From the NCBI GenBank assembly GCA_000496135.1, contig KI542676.1:1-64000 (forward strand): a stretch of 64,000 nucleotides of DNA. Direction: 5' to 3'. A program made the position numbers and the translations under genes. Positions 1 to 7,790 of this stretch are shown here, one piece after another (the first letter of the stretch is position 1; every line of letters begins with the position of its first letter). The stretch is from Thermoplasmatales archaeon E-plasma. Lineage in GTDB: Archaea; Thermoplasmatota; Thermoplasmata; Thermoplasmatales; Thermoplasmataceae. The notes below the pieces were generated by a model that was not told where the DNA came from, made no database searches, and worked only from the letters and a program-made list of their open reading frames with translations.

Positions 1-128
1 CCTATTGAGGATTCCATAACCCTGGCATCCCAGATGTCGGGTAGAGTGTAGTAGAATATGCTCCGGAATCCTTCTACAAAATAGTTAGCCCATATCTCGT
101 TCTTAGGAAGCTCTTTCGGTATCTCCAA
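1..128 (-). CDS. Partial unknown protein of the integrase-linked element (5' end only)
   Basis: An open frame runs off the left edge of the window; only about 42 N-terminal codons are visible. I place the start at a TTG (126-128, complement) because a GGAGG ribosome binding site lies five bases before it. It begins 12 bases after the integrase stop on the same strand, so the two are probably co-transcribed. The visible protein (MEIPKELPKNEIWANYFVEG at its start) is rich in aromatic residues and I do not recognise it. Its position on the side of the integrase away from the tRNA suggests that it is cargo of the integrated element. Confidence 0.5.
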   Translation of the reverse strand, partial: MEIPKELPKNEIWANYFVEGFRSIFYYTLPDIWDARVMESSI

Positions 129-139
129 TTTATCCTCCG

Positions 140-1429
140 CTAAAACGGCATTTTCATTATAGCCTTTCCGTTGGGCAGTACTGCCTGGAACTCGTATCCT
201 TCACCCAGAAGCTTCTCGATCTCGTTCATTGGAACAAGCTTCTGCTTTGAGCCGTTGCTTGTCATTGCACCTGCTACCTTGTCCCTCAGCAGCTTCTGGA
301 AATCCTCTGTGCTTGTCTCTGCAAGATTCATCTTGTCGATTTCATCCTGCCTGTATCCCACGGCAGAAAGCAGTTGCTGCTGCAAATACAGCCTTGCATT
401 CTCCTCTGATACTTCGCTTATCCTCGTTTCAAGAAACTTTGTGGATTTGTTGTAGGATTCCCTCATTTCATCGATGATATCTGGCGGCAATCGCTTGTTT
501 GTTGAATACCGAGCCTCAATGTCGCCCTTGTGACCCATTATGAACTGTCTCCATGGGTGGGATATCAGACCCTTGGATTCTGCAATATCCAATGCTGTGG
601 AGAAGTAAGCCCTGAGAACGTATGGTCGCATCCTCAACCCTGCCTGCTCCATGGCTTCCCTTATGTCCCTCGTTACCAGCGTTGTCCTCAAGAATGCATT
701 CTTCTTGACGCCTCTGACATCGAACTGCAATAATGGGGATTCATAGGTGAGCTCTTCTCCCTGCTTTCTCCGCTCCTCAAGGTATTCCCTGATGTAGGTC
801 GATCCTTCTTCTCCTATGAACGAGAAATACTGGTGTCTTGCCTTGCTCAGCTTGCTCCTAACCATCACCGTTGCCGGTATTTTGTCAAACTGGATTTCAT
901 CTGACAGCTTCAGTTCCTTGAGGTCGCCAAGCCTGAGGCCGTCCGTACCTTCATAGTCACCAAGGGATTCTGGTCTGAGACCGGAGAATGCCATGATTGC
1001 TATGGCAACCCTGCCTCTTGAGGTAGCCTTCCTCAGTATCCTTGCCAGCTCCTCTTTGCTCGGAACTCTCTCGTTAACTATTGTTGGTGTTTCGTTTTCC
1101 CCTGCTATGTTAACGGTTAACTGCAAACGAATATCGTTAAACTTCAGCCATGATAAAATGACCTTCTTGAACCTTGCAATGTATGATCCTGCCTTGCCCT
1201 CTTTCTCAAGTTTCCTGACAAAATCCGTGAATTCGTATCTGAAATCCTTTTCATTGGCTCTGGCTTTATTCAGGATTCCATTTGGTGTTGTTCCTGTAAG
1301 CTCGCAATAGTGGCCAAGATTCCTCAATGCTACCGTTGCCGTTAAAACTGATTTCGCCTTAAGGTTCTCAAACCATCTTCGTACATCATCGTCCAGAAGC
1401 AGTTCTCTATACTTCGGCTGCATGGTCAT
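140..1429 (-). CDS. Tyrosine site-specific integrase, archaeal pNOB8-type
   Basis: This 429-residue recombinase would cut and rejoin DNA at an att site to insert or excise a mobile element. It has an N-terminal SAM-like DNA-binding domain (about residues 10-110) and a C-terminal catalytic domain. Visible catalytic residues are R152 (in SGLRPES), Y270 and R273 (PYVLRAYF, taking the HxxR position), H300 (MGHKGD) and the nucleophile Y308 (ARYST). A YxxR box in place of HxxR is the pattern described for pNOB8-type archaeal integrases. About 110 residues follow the nucleophile, with a helical charged stretch. The gene starts 50 bases from the 3' end of tRNA-Ala and reads away from it, the usual position for an integrase in an element inserted at a tRNA gene. 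A sampled 60-base line has 29 G/C, above neighbouring genes. A TATA-like box 25 bases upstream suggests a leaderless transcript. Confidence 0.92.
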   Translation of the reverse strand: MTMQPKYRELLLDDDVRRWFENLKAKSVLTATVALRNLGHYCELTGTTPNGILNKARANEKDFRYEFTDFVRKLEKEGKAGSYIARFKKVILSWLKFNDIRLQLTVNIAGENETPTIVNERVPSKEELARILRKATSRGRVAIAIMAFSGLRPESLGDYEGTDGLRLGDLKELKLSDEIQFDKIPATVMVRSKLSKARHQYFSFIGEEGSTYIREYLEERRKQGEELTYESPLLQFDVRGVKKNAFLRTTLVTRDIREAMEQAGLRMRPYVLRAYFSTALDIAESKGLISHPWRQFIMGHKGDIEARYSTNKRLPPDIIDEMRESYNKSTKFLETRISEVSEENARLYLQQQLLSAVGYRQDEIDKMNLAETSTEDFQKLLRDKVAGAMTSNGSKQKLVPMNEIEKLLGEGYEFQAVLPNGKAIMKMPF

Positions 1430-1450
1430 GAGAACATAACGACTAGTGGC

Positions 1451-1458
1451 ATAAAAGG
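1451..1458 (-). promoter_or_regulatory. TATA-like box of the integrase
   Basis: On the minus strand this reads CCTTTTAT and is centred about 25 bases upstream of the integrase ATG, the spacing expected for a leaderless archaeal transcript. It lies between the tRNA-Ala 3' end and the integrase. Confidence 0.45.
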
Positions 1459-1478
1459 TATTCGATTAATAGATTAAA

Positions 1479-1550
1479 TGGACCGGTCGGGATTTGAACC
1501 CGAGGCCTCCTGCTTGCAAAGCAGGCGATCTACCGCTGATCTACCGGCCC
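1479..1550 (-). tRNA. tRNA-Ala (TGC anticodon)
   Basis: The complement folds into a full cloverleaf. The acceptor stem GGGCCGG/CCGGTCC includes the G3:U70 wobble pair that marks alanine tRNAs. The anticodon loop TTTGCAA sits on a CCTGC/GCAGG stem, and the T-loop is TTCAAAT. The discriminator base is A (1479), and no CCA or intron is encoded. Its first 21 bases are also the last codons and stop of the upstream transporter gene. The integrase gene flanks its 3' end, so the 3' half is the likely attachment site. Confidence 0.97.
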
Positions 1551-3125
1551 TTCAGGTAAAAGTTCTTCTTCTTTATTTATCTTTTCACTGTTTCCTGTCT
1601 GGTTTGATAGCCATTTTTTTCTGAAACCCATGATTCCAGCATCTGGTGGAAGAGATGTAACCTCAAGGGATAATCCTCTGGTTTCCCTGATGGTGAATGC
1701 GGTTATAACGGCTCCTATAAGTGAAATAAATGAAAGAAGATAGAATTCTCCGGAATTTCCCAGAACCTGACCAAGTATGAGGAATAGGAAAGTGAATATT
1801 CCTGCCCCCAGCTTAGCTATGGAAGAAGCAATACCGTGAGCAGTCGATCTTATATTTGTTGGAAACAACTCAGTAGGCAATATGAATGTAGTTGTGTTTG
1901 GCCCGATATTACCAAACATATACGACAGACCGAAGATCACAATGAATATTGATAGCTGGCCTTCTAGATAAGTGTAAAAATACCCTGTAATAAAATAAGA
2001 TAAAGCCATTACAAGAAACCCTATCCACTGAAGCGTTTTTCTGCCAACACCATCAACAAGTGCAACTGCTATGAAATATCCCGGGACAGCAAATAGACCG
2101 GCCAGTATGGAATCTCCAACTGCTATATTGAATACTGCTGTATGGATTGCTACTTTGGTTGAATAACCTATATTTTCTAGAATGAAACTGTTATTTAATG
2201 TGGTTCCATAGAAAGCCATATCAAATATGAACCAGGTAATGGAAGTTCCAATAACGAATATAATATATTTGTTGAGGGTGCTTGCATATTTAGTGCTATT
2301 CACCTTTTCCTTGTGAGATTCCTTCTTTATTTTTGCCAGTTGTGCACCTGAGGGAGTATCCCTGGCGCCAAGAATTCTCTCAGTAGCAGAAGTAGCCCCA
2401 AATTGATCATGTTCAACCTGAAGTGCATATCTTGGTGTTTCCAGCATCTGTCTTCTGAGTTTAACCACATAAAGTGCTGGAATTATTCCCACAGCAAGCA
2501 TTATTCTCCAGGAATACTGTAAAGGAAATATGGTAATTGACAGCAACCCAACAAGGGCACCTGCAAGGAGTCCCAGACCCTGCATAGAAAATACCAGAGC
2601 AACAAGTTTTCCCCTGTGCTTTGCACTTGAATATTCGCTCATGATTGTGGAACTTATGGGGTAATCTCCTCCAACACCTATTCCCATAAGAAAGCGTGAC
2701 GCAATTAGAATATAGAAATTCATTGAAATTGCTGACAATGCAGTAAAGACGATCATAATTCCCAGTTCAAGTCCATATACGGCCCTTCTGCCAAGACGAT
2801 CTGATATGTTGCCCAGAACTGCGGCGCCAACAAAAGCTCCAAAAAGTGCAGCTGAAGTTATTGCACCCTCAACCAGTTTGTATTCCTTTACCCCATAACC
2901 AAGGAAAGATTCATGATTTGTAAGCGAACCAATATTGAATCCCAGTGGCGATGCAAGTATTGGCATTGCCACCTCCAATATAAATAGAAGATAAGCGTCT
3001 GTGAAAAATCCCATACCGGCAACAAGCATCATTTTCAGATGACGCCGGTTTAAACCTGATTCATCAAGACTTTTTAGAATACTGTCGTCACTACTGGCTT
3101 TCAACACTTGGGAAAATGCCGGCAT
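1530..3125 (-). CDS. MFS transporter, phosphate:H+ symporter/sugar-porter type
   Basis: This 531-residue, 12-helix major facilitator protein sits in the cytoplasmic membrane. A motif-A loop (LGNISDRLGRRAVYG) follows the second helix, and the next conserved stretch is GIGVGGDYPISSTIMSEYSS. The GGDYP...SE pattern is characteristic of the Pho84-like phosphate:proton symporter branch. A long hydrophilic loop separates the two six-helix halves, and the C-terminal tail is charged. The substrate is inferred from the motif only; a sugar or organic acid is possible. The stop codon lies inside tRNA-Ala: the last residues GPVDQR and the TAG are the first 21 bases of the tRNA. The start ATG has a palindromic TATA-like element 28 bases upstream. 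Confidence 0.88.
   Translation of the reverse strand: MPAFSQVLKASSDDSILKSLDESGLNRRHLKMMLVAGMGFFTDAYLLFILEVAMPILASPLGFNIGSLTNHESFLGYGVKEYKLVEGAITSAALFGAFVGAAVLGNISDRLGRRAVYGLELGIMIVFTALSAISMNFYILIASRFLMGIGVGGDYPISSTIMSEYSSAKHRGKLVALVFSMQGLGLLAGALVGLLSITIFPLQYSWRIMLAVGIIPALYVVKLRRQMLETPRYALQVEHDQFGATSATERILGARDTPSGAQLAKIKKESHKEKVNSTKYASTLNKYIIFVIGTSITWFIFDMAFYGTTLNNSFILENIGYSTKVAIHTAVFNIAVGDSILAGLFAVPGYFIAVALVDGVGRKTLQWIGFLVMALSYFITGYFYTYLEGQLSIFIVIFGLSYMFGNIGPNTTTFILPTELFPTNIRSTAHGIASSIAKLGAGIFTFLFLILGQVLGNSGEFYLLSFISLIGAVITAFTIRETRGLSLEVTSLPPDAGIMGFRKKWLSNQTGNSEKINKEEELLPEGPVDQR
1571..1580 (-). promoter_or_regulatory. TATA box of tRNA-Ala inside the transporter coding region
   Basis: The minus strand reads ATAAATAAAG here, centred about 26 bases before the first base of tRNA-Ala, the canonical archaeal distance. 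The same bases encode the KINKE part of the transporter's C-terminal tail, so the tRNA promoter is embedded in that gene. Confidence 0.5.
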
Positions 3126-3146
3126 AAAATAACAACATTTCCTATG

Positions 3147-3160
3147 TAGTATATATACTA
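3147..3160 (-). promoter_or_regulatory. Palindromic TATA element of the MFS transporter
   Basis: TAGTATATATACTA is a perfect 14-base palindrome centred about 28 bases upstream of the transporter ATG, so it coincides with the expected TATA-box position. It could be both a core promoter and an operator. The surrounding 3126-3308 region is AT-rich and also carries the divergent promoter of the isopentenyl phosphate kinase operon. Confidence 0.45.
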
Positions 3161-3308
3161 TATATATGTATTTACCATATATAATTATTCGTATATACCC
3201 AAGTCATTTCTTCCCAACAATATCAAATTTCATGTCAATACAATAATGAAAAATAAAATCAACACTAACAAATATTTGTTTAACCTGCATGTTATACTGG
3301 TATCGTAG

Positions 3309-4037
3309 ATGATCGCAATAAAGCTTGGAGGAAGTTTCATAACAGATAAGTCAAAATATAGAACTTTCAGGAAGTATGAAACGGAACGGGCATTAAAGGG
3401 AATAATAAAATTTGGCGAACCATTTGTTCTGGTACACGGAGCCGGTTCCTTTGGTCACATATTATGCAAGCAGAGTGGTTTCCCCGGTACTTATAAAGGT
3501 AAAGAATCTCAACTTTCCAGAGTTAAGTATGATACATGCTCTCTGAATAGCATGATAACAGAAATCCTTCTTGATCTGGGTATGGCTCCAATGAGCTTTT
3601 CACCTTTTCATCTAAGGAGGAAGGATACCTTTGATTACTCATCTGTTCTCAGGTCTGTGGAAGGAGGTTTCCTTCCTGTAATGTATGGCGATATTTACAT
3701 TGACGGGAATGATGTTAAGATCTATTCCGGTGACAGCATAATGTTTGATATTTGTAACCTGTTGAATCCTACAGATGCAATTTTCATGGGTGACGTTGAC
3801 GGAATATTCGACAGGGATCCAAAGATATATCCTGAAAGCAAACTCCTGAAGACAGTGAAAAAGCAGCAGGATTTTAACACCATATTGAATGATGTAACCG
3901 GCGGCATGGGTGGAAAGTACATAGCCATGAAGAAAATTGCATCACTTGGAATAAGAACCTCCATGATGAACGGTTTATATCCGGAAAGGCTTAGTGATCT
4001 TCATAACGATAACTTTTATGGTTCGGTGATTGAATGA
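3309..4037 (+). CDS. Isopentenyl phosphate kinase
   Basis: This 242-residue amino-acid-kinase-family enzyme phosphorylates isopentenyl phosphate to isopentenyl diphosphate with ATP. It is the last step of the archaeal alternative mevalonate routes, which feed membrane ether lipids. Visible signatures are the N-terminal IKLGGSF (K5, G7, G8), the GAGSFGH loop ending in H50 (the catalytic histidine position in the Thermoplasma enzyme), YSGDSIMFD and FMGDVDGIFDRDP in the nucleotide-binding half, and DVTGGMGGK near the C terminus. Length is normal for the family. The stop overlaps the start of the isomerase gene by four bases (ATGA), so the two are translationally coupled and act consecutively on the same C5 unit. 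Confidence 0.95.
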   Translation: MIAIKLGGSFITDKSKYRTFRKYETERALKGIIKFGEPFVLVHGAGSFGHILCKQSGFPGTYKGKESQLSRVKYDTCSLNSMITEILLDLGMAPMSFSPFHLRRKDTFDYSSVLRSVEGGFLPVMYGDIYIDGNDVKIYSGDSIMFDICNLLNPTDAIFMGDVDGIFDRDPKIYPESKLLKTVKKQQDFNTILNDVTGGMGGKYIAMKKIASLGIRTSMMNGLYPERLSDLHNDNFYGSVIE

Positions 4038-5085
4038 TTGAAAACAGAAAAGAGGAGCACATCAGGATAGCAGAGCAGAAAGAGGTTACGTCTTCACATA
4101 ATTATTGGGATGACATAACCCTTGTACACCGGGCCATCCCCGAGGTAGATTTCGATGAAATCAAAACTTCAGTGGCATTTCTCGGCAGGAAACTGAACTA
4201 TCCACTGATTATTTCTTCAATGACAGGCGGAACTGAACTTGCAAAAAAAATTAACAGAAATCTCGCAGCAGCCGCTGAAAAGTTCGGAATAGGCATGGGG
4301 CTGGGAAGCATGAGGGCGGCCGTGGAGAAGAAAGAATTGGAAGATACATTTTCAGTCATAAATGATTTTAAGGTTCCGATGAAGATTGCAAATATTGGAG
4401 CTCCGCAATTGTTAAAGCAAGGAAAACCAGCTTTCACAAACAAGCAGATAGATGAGGTTTTCAATCTCATCGACGCAGATTTCCTTGCTATACATTTCAA
4501 CTTTCTTCAGGAGATGGTGCAGCCCGAGGGCGATCGGAATTCAAAGGGGATTCTTAAGAGGCTGAGTGAAGTTGCCTCCAGTTATCCGGTAATTGCAAAG
4601 GAGACGGGAAACGGATTTTCGCACAAGGATGCGTTGAATCTCATAGATGCCGGAGTTAAAGCCATAGATGTCGGTGGCCTCGGAGGAACATCATTTGCTG
4701 CAATTGAATATTATAGGGCAGAAAAGGTGAACGACAGAGAAAAAATGAGGTCGGGGCTTACATTCTGGGATTGGGGCATCCCTTCACCTGCTTCAATAAT
4801 AGAATAGAATGCAGGGGAAAAATTCCGGTTATAGGCAGCGGTGGTCTCAGGAACGGGCTTGACCTTGCCAGGGCATTGAGCCTGGGTGCCAAACTTGGAG
4901 GCTTTGCCCGCTCTTTCCTCTCTGGAGCAGATAAGGGAATGGAAGAACTGGAATCAAATATCAACATGACGATTAGAGAATTGAAAGTTGCCATGCTTCT
5001 TACCGGTTCAAAGAAACCTGCGGATCTGAGAAAGGCAAGATCAGTAATAACAGGAAAGTTGAAGGATTGGGTAAATAATGACTGA
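4034..5085 (+). pseudogene. fni: Type 2 isopentenyl-diphosphate delta-isomerase, frameshifted by a 5-base duplication
   Basis: FMN-dependent IDI-2 interconverts isopentenyl and dimethylallyl diphosphate. The first frame (4034-4807, 257 residues) holds the family N terminus and TIM-barrel motifs: SSMTGGT, GLGSMRAAVE, NIGAPQL, KETGNGFS, DVGGLGGTSF, FWDWGIP. It then stops at TAG (4805-4807). The rest of the enzyme (CRGKIPVIGSGGLRNGLDLA to the natural end at 5085) continues in another frame. At the junction TAGAA occurs twice in tandem (4800-4804, 4805-4809). Removing one copy restores one continuous frame of about 348 residues, the usual length. It is either a real inactivating or phase-variable mutation, or a sequence error. 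Isomerase activity is expected to be needed for archaeal lipid synthesis, so error or a second isomerase must be considered. Confidence 0.85.
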
Positions 5086-5641
5086 CGGGGAAAAAAATTC
5101 AGAAAGAAATGTACCGGTGGAAAGGGAAACAAACATCGAATGTCCAGTTTGTTCCAGCAAACTTTTTCTGGTTTATTATACAACAGAAATCTCCTTTGAG
5201 AGGGAAATATATATTCAGAGCTATGTATGCCATAACTGCCTGTATAAGGAAAGTGAAATTTTTCAGCTGAATACAGGTGAACCCATAAGAGTTACAATGT
5301 ATGTAAAATCTCCTGAAGACCTTGGCATACTTCTTTACAGATCACCATCGACCACAGTATTAATCCCAGAAATAGCAGCTGAAATCTATCCCGGTGAGAA
5401 TTCAGAAGGGGGCATAATTTCAATAGAAGGTCTTCTGGACAGTCTCAGGGAAAGGTTTAACACCATGATACAGGACTTTGAAGGGGATCAGGAAGAACTT
5501 AAAAAAATATTGAGTTTCTTTGACGCAATAGAAAAGAAGGAAGATGAATCATTCACACTTATCCTTGAGGACAAGTCGGGAAAATGCAGAATTAACAGCT
5601 CAAAGGCACTTATTGATCGACTTGACACATTGGAATCATGA
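5078..5641 (+). CDS. ZPR1-type zinc-finger protein
   Basis: This 187-residue protein matches the archaeal ZPR1 family. An N-terminal four-cysteine zinc finger (CPVC at about residues 22-25, CHNC at about 51-54) is followed by the beta-rich ZPR1 domain with PEIAAEIYPGE and the ISIEGLLDSLRERF helix. Eukaryotic ZPR1 binds translation factor eEF1A and acts as its folding chaperone; the single-domain archaeal version is presumed related, but its partner is unproven. The start overlaps the isomerase gene end by eight bases, so it is the third gene of the isoprenoid operon. The overlap shows translational coupling, not a role in isoprenoid chemistry. Confidence 0.85.
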   Translation: MTDGEKNSERNVPVERETNIECPVCSSKLFLVYYTTEISFEREIYIQSYVCHNCLYKESEIFQLNTGEPIRVTMYVKSPEDLGILLYRSPSTTVLIPEIAAEIYPGENSEGGIISIEGLLDSLRERFNTMIQDFEGDQEELKKILSFFDAIEKKEDESFTLILEDKSGKCRINSSKALIDRLDTLES

Positions 5642-5649
5642 ATAACTGC

Positions 5650-6576
5650 TCAATCAACCGAGTAGCCAAGGAATTCAGCAAGCGGACCGGCTTTCCTGAC
5701 CTCAACATTTCCCTCACCAAGGCTCTTCAGATCTGCCATAACATTCTTGAGGTAATTGTTGTAAAATGATGTCATTACAATGGAATCGAAATACATGACG
5801 CCATCTTCATTTTTCTGACATTCCATGATTACAGGTTCCAGATAATCTATGGTATTCAGCATTTCATCCCCGTGGGTTTTCAATTGCGCAAGATTGTGTT
5901 TTTCTGATACAACATTCAAACCGTCAATCCCGGGGATTTTATCTTCAAATTTATAAAATGCATCTGTAACACTATGTGGCGTATTATACCTGATCTTTCG
6001 AATCCATCTGTACGCCATAATCCCCCCAATTTTCTCCGGATCGTATTCCAGTTTCATGCTGGAATAGCTCAGACCTGAAACATTCTTCATAATATCAAGT
6101 GTTCTGGAAATCCCGCGATTCTCTCCAAGGTATGCTATGCTGAATCCAGGAAGGAGACCCTTCAGTTCCAGTATAAGTTCAGAAAATCTTTCCAGATCCT
6201 TTCTGGAGAAATTGAAGATAATATGATGCACTGCATCTTGCAGATACTTATAATTCACCACTACCGATGGTATGGCCAGAAGCTTCTCATAGTTCTCAAT
6301 GGATGGCATACCTGACTGTTCATTTACAATATAATATAAATCACCAAAGGTTTTGCACTGGAATTCCCTTTTAAATATCTCGAGATTCCTTGTTGACTTT
6401 ACTTCTTTTTTATCGATAAAATAACTTATGGAGATTCCATTTTTATCAAGATATAGAAATGATGGCACATGGTCTACGAGATCAGATAGACTCCTGAAGA
6501 CCTTTAACTCACTCGCAATTGTCACTTCACATTCCATGTCAGGAATTCCATCCATTTCCTTGATGAGCACAGTCAT
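5650..6576 (-). CDS. Unknown protein, paralogue of the gene at 38425-39342
   Basis: This 308-residue protein has no signal peptide or membrane helix that I can see, and I do not recognise a named family. It looks like a soluble mixed alpha/beta protein. By eye it shares several blocks with the protein at 38425-39342: an N-terminal VLIKE...C-x-V stretch, a central IPSV-x2-N block followed by a hydrophobic strand, FxFS, a helix, then P-x-(F/I)SI and a glycine, and a later WIR-x-I block. The two probably form a lineage-specific family. The gene is convergent with the ZPR1 operon, nine bases apart. It has its own promoter region, shared with the divergent epimerase gene. Confidence 0.7.
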   Translation of the reverse strand: MTVLIKEMDGIPDMECEVTIASELKVFRSLSDLVDHVPSFLYLDKNGISISYFIDKKEVKSTRNLEIFKREFQCKTFGDLYYIVNEQSGMPSIENYEKLLAIPSVVVNYKYLQDAVHHIIFNFSRKDLERFSELILELKGLLPGFSIAYLGENRGISRTLDIMKNVSGLSYSSMKLEYDPEKIGGIMAYRWIRKIRYNTPHSVTDAFYKFEDKIPGIDGLNVVSEKHNLAQLKTHGDEMLNTIDYLEPVIMECQKNEDGVMYFDSIVMTSFYNNYLKNVMADLKSLGEGNVEVRKAGPLAEFLGYSVD

Positions 6577-6741
6577 ACATTTTCTATTAGATTAAAAAAT
6601 TTTGTCCTTCGAACAGTTCTTTATATATCTAATATTATTTATTATGGTTGTTCTTTAAACAAATAACAAATCAACGAGATTTTAGAAAGGTGTCAAAAGA
6701 CTTCATGTTAAAGAAGAAGTCAAATATTTCATTATACAAAA

Positions 6742-6747
6742 TTTAAA
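6742..6747 (+). promoter_or_regulatory. TATA box of the epimerase gene
   Basis: TTTAAA centred about 25 bases before the ATG at 6770, with no ribosome binding site between them, indicates a leaderless transcript. Confidence 0.5.
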
Positions 6748-6769
6748 GTAAGGTATCACATAACACGGT

Positions 6770-7729
6770 ATGGACAAGATCACAGGAAAAAAAATTCTCT
6801 TTACAGGTGGTTGCGGTTTCATAGGATCCAATTTCGTCAGAAGGATATATGATGGAAATGAAATAACAATAATTGACAATCTCTCTGGAGGGAGAGAGGA
6901 ATTTCTTTCCGATCTTATAAAGGCAGGAAAGGTTAAACTTGTAAAGAAAGACCTTAGAAAAGCAGATGCTTTTCATGATCTCGGTGAATTTGACATGGCA
7001 ATTCATCTTGCCGCGGATTCTGATGTAAGGCAGGGTGCCGTCGACCATAAATTCTCTCTCGACACAAATGTCATTGGAACGTTCAATCTCCTTGAATTCA
7101 TGAAAGAGAAAGGCACGAAGGAAATGATTTTTGCATCGACCTCTGCAGTGACCGGTGATACGGAAATCCTTCCAACACCTGAAACATTTGGACCATGCCT
7201 TCCAATTTCATCCTATGGGGCATCCAAACTTGCCTGTGAGGGTTTCATATCTTCATATTCACATTACCACGGAATTAAAGCCTCAATATTCAGGTTTGCC
7301 AACGTGGTTGGCAGAAACTCAACCCATGGCGTGATCTTTGATTTTATCAATAAGCTGAAAAAGAACAGTAAAGAGCTGGAAATCCTTGGTGACGGAACAC
7401 AGAGCAAGTCATACATCCACGTGGATGATTGTGTGGGAGCAATGATCCACATTTTTAACGAAACGAAAAAAACCGACATAGTAAACCTGGGAAATTCGGA
7501 AGTCACTTCTGTAAGGAAGATTGCAGAGACCGTAATTGAACAGATGGGTCTGAAAGGCATACCAATGAAGTTTACCGGCGGGCCTGAAGGGAGGGGATGG
7601 AAGGGAGATATAAAACACGCGTTTCTCTCCATAGACAAAATGACTTCAATGGGCTGGAAAAACCGTTACAGCAGTGATGATGCTGTAAAGAAGGCAGTGC
7701 AGGAATCATTGCAACAGATTATGAAATAA
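6770..7729 (+). CDS. NAD-dependent sugar-nucleotide epimerase/dehydratase (extended SDR)
   Basis: This 319-residue extended short-chain dehydrogenase resembles UDP-glucose 4-epimerase. The N-terminal Rossmann motif is FTGGCGFIGSNFV (GxxGxxG, about residues 12-18), followed by DNLSGG and HLAADSDVR. The catalytic residues are the serine/threonine in ASTSAV and the YGASK tyrosine-lysine pair. RFANVVG, the substrate-contact block SYIHVDDCV and a C-terminal substrate domain complete the family pattern. Length is normal. It probably makes UDP-galactose or a related sugar for glycolipids or glycoproteins; the exact substrate cannot be read from sequence. It is monocistronic, with a leaderless promoter and a hairpin over its stop codon. 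Confidence 0.9.
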   Translation: MDKITGKKILFTGGCGFIGSNFVRRIYDGNEITIIDNLSGGREEFLSDLIKAGKVKLVKKDLRKADAFHDLGEFDMAIHLAADSDVRQGAVDHKFSLDTNVIGTFNLLEFMKEKGTKEMIFASTSAVTGDTEILPTPETFGPCLPISSYGASKLACEGFISSYSHYHGIKASIFRFANVVGRNSTHGVIFDFINKLKKNSKELEILGDGTQSKSYIHVDDCVGAMIHIFNETKKTDIVNLGNSEVTSVRKIAETVIEQMGLKGIPMKFTGGPEGRGWKGDIKHAFLSIDKMTSMGWKNRYSSDDAVKKAVQESLQQIMK

Positions 7730-7753
7730 TTACCCTTACAATTAAGGGTAATT
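7728..7753 (+). repeat. Perfect 11-base-pair inverted repeat over the epimerase stop codon
   Basis: AATTACCCTTA and TAAGGGTAATT are exact reverse complements separated by CAAT. The left arm begins inside the TAA stop of the epimerase gene, and the right arm ends about 38 bases before the cupredoxin ATG. No long T-run follows immediately, so it could be an operator for the cupredoxin gene as easily as a transcript 3' end. Confidence 0.6.
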
Positions 7754-7790
7754 ACATATATATTTTTTTGAGATTATTAATTGTGATAAA

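Noticed and set aside
4758-5183. 141-codon minus-strand frame opposite fni and the ZPR1 gene
   Set aside because: Antisense shadow; the plus-strand frames have clear family motifs, and this one has none.
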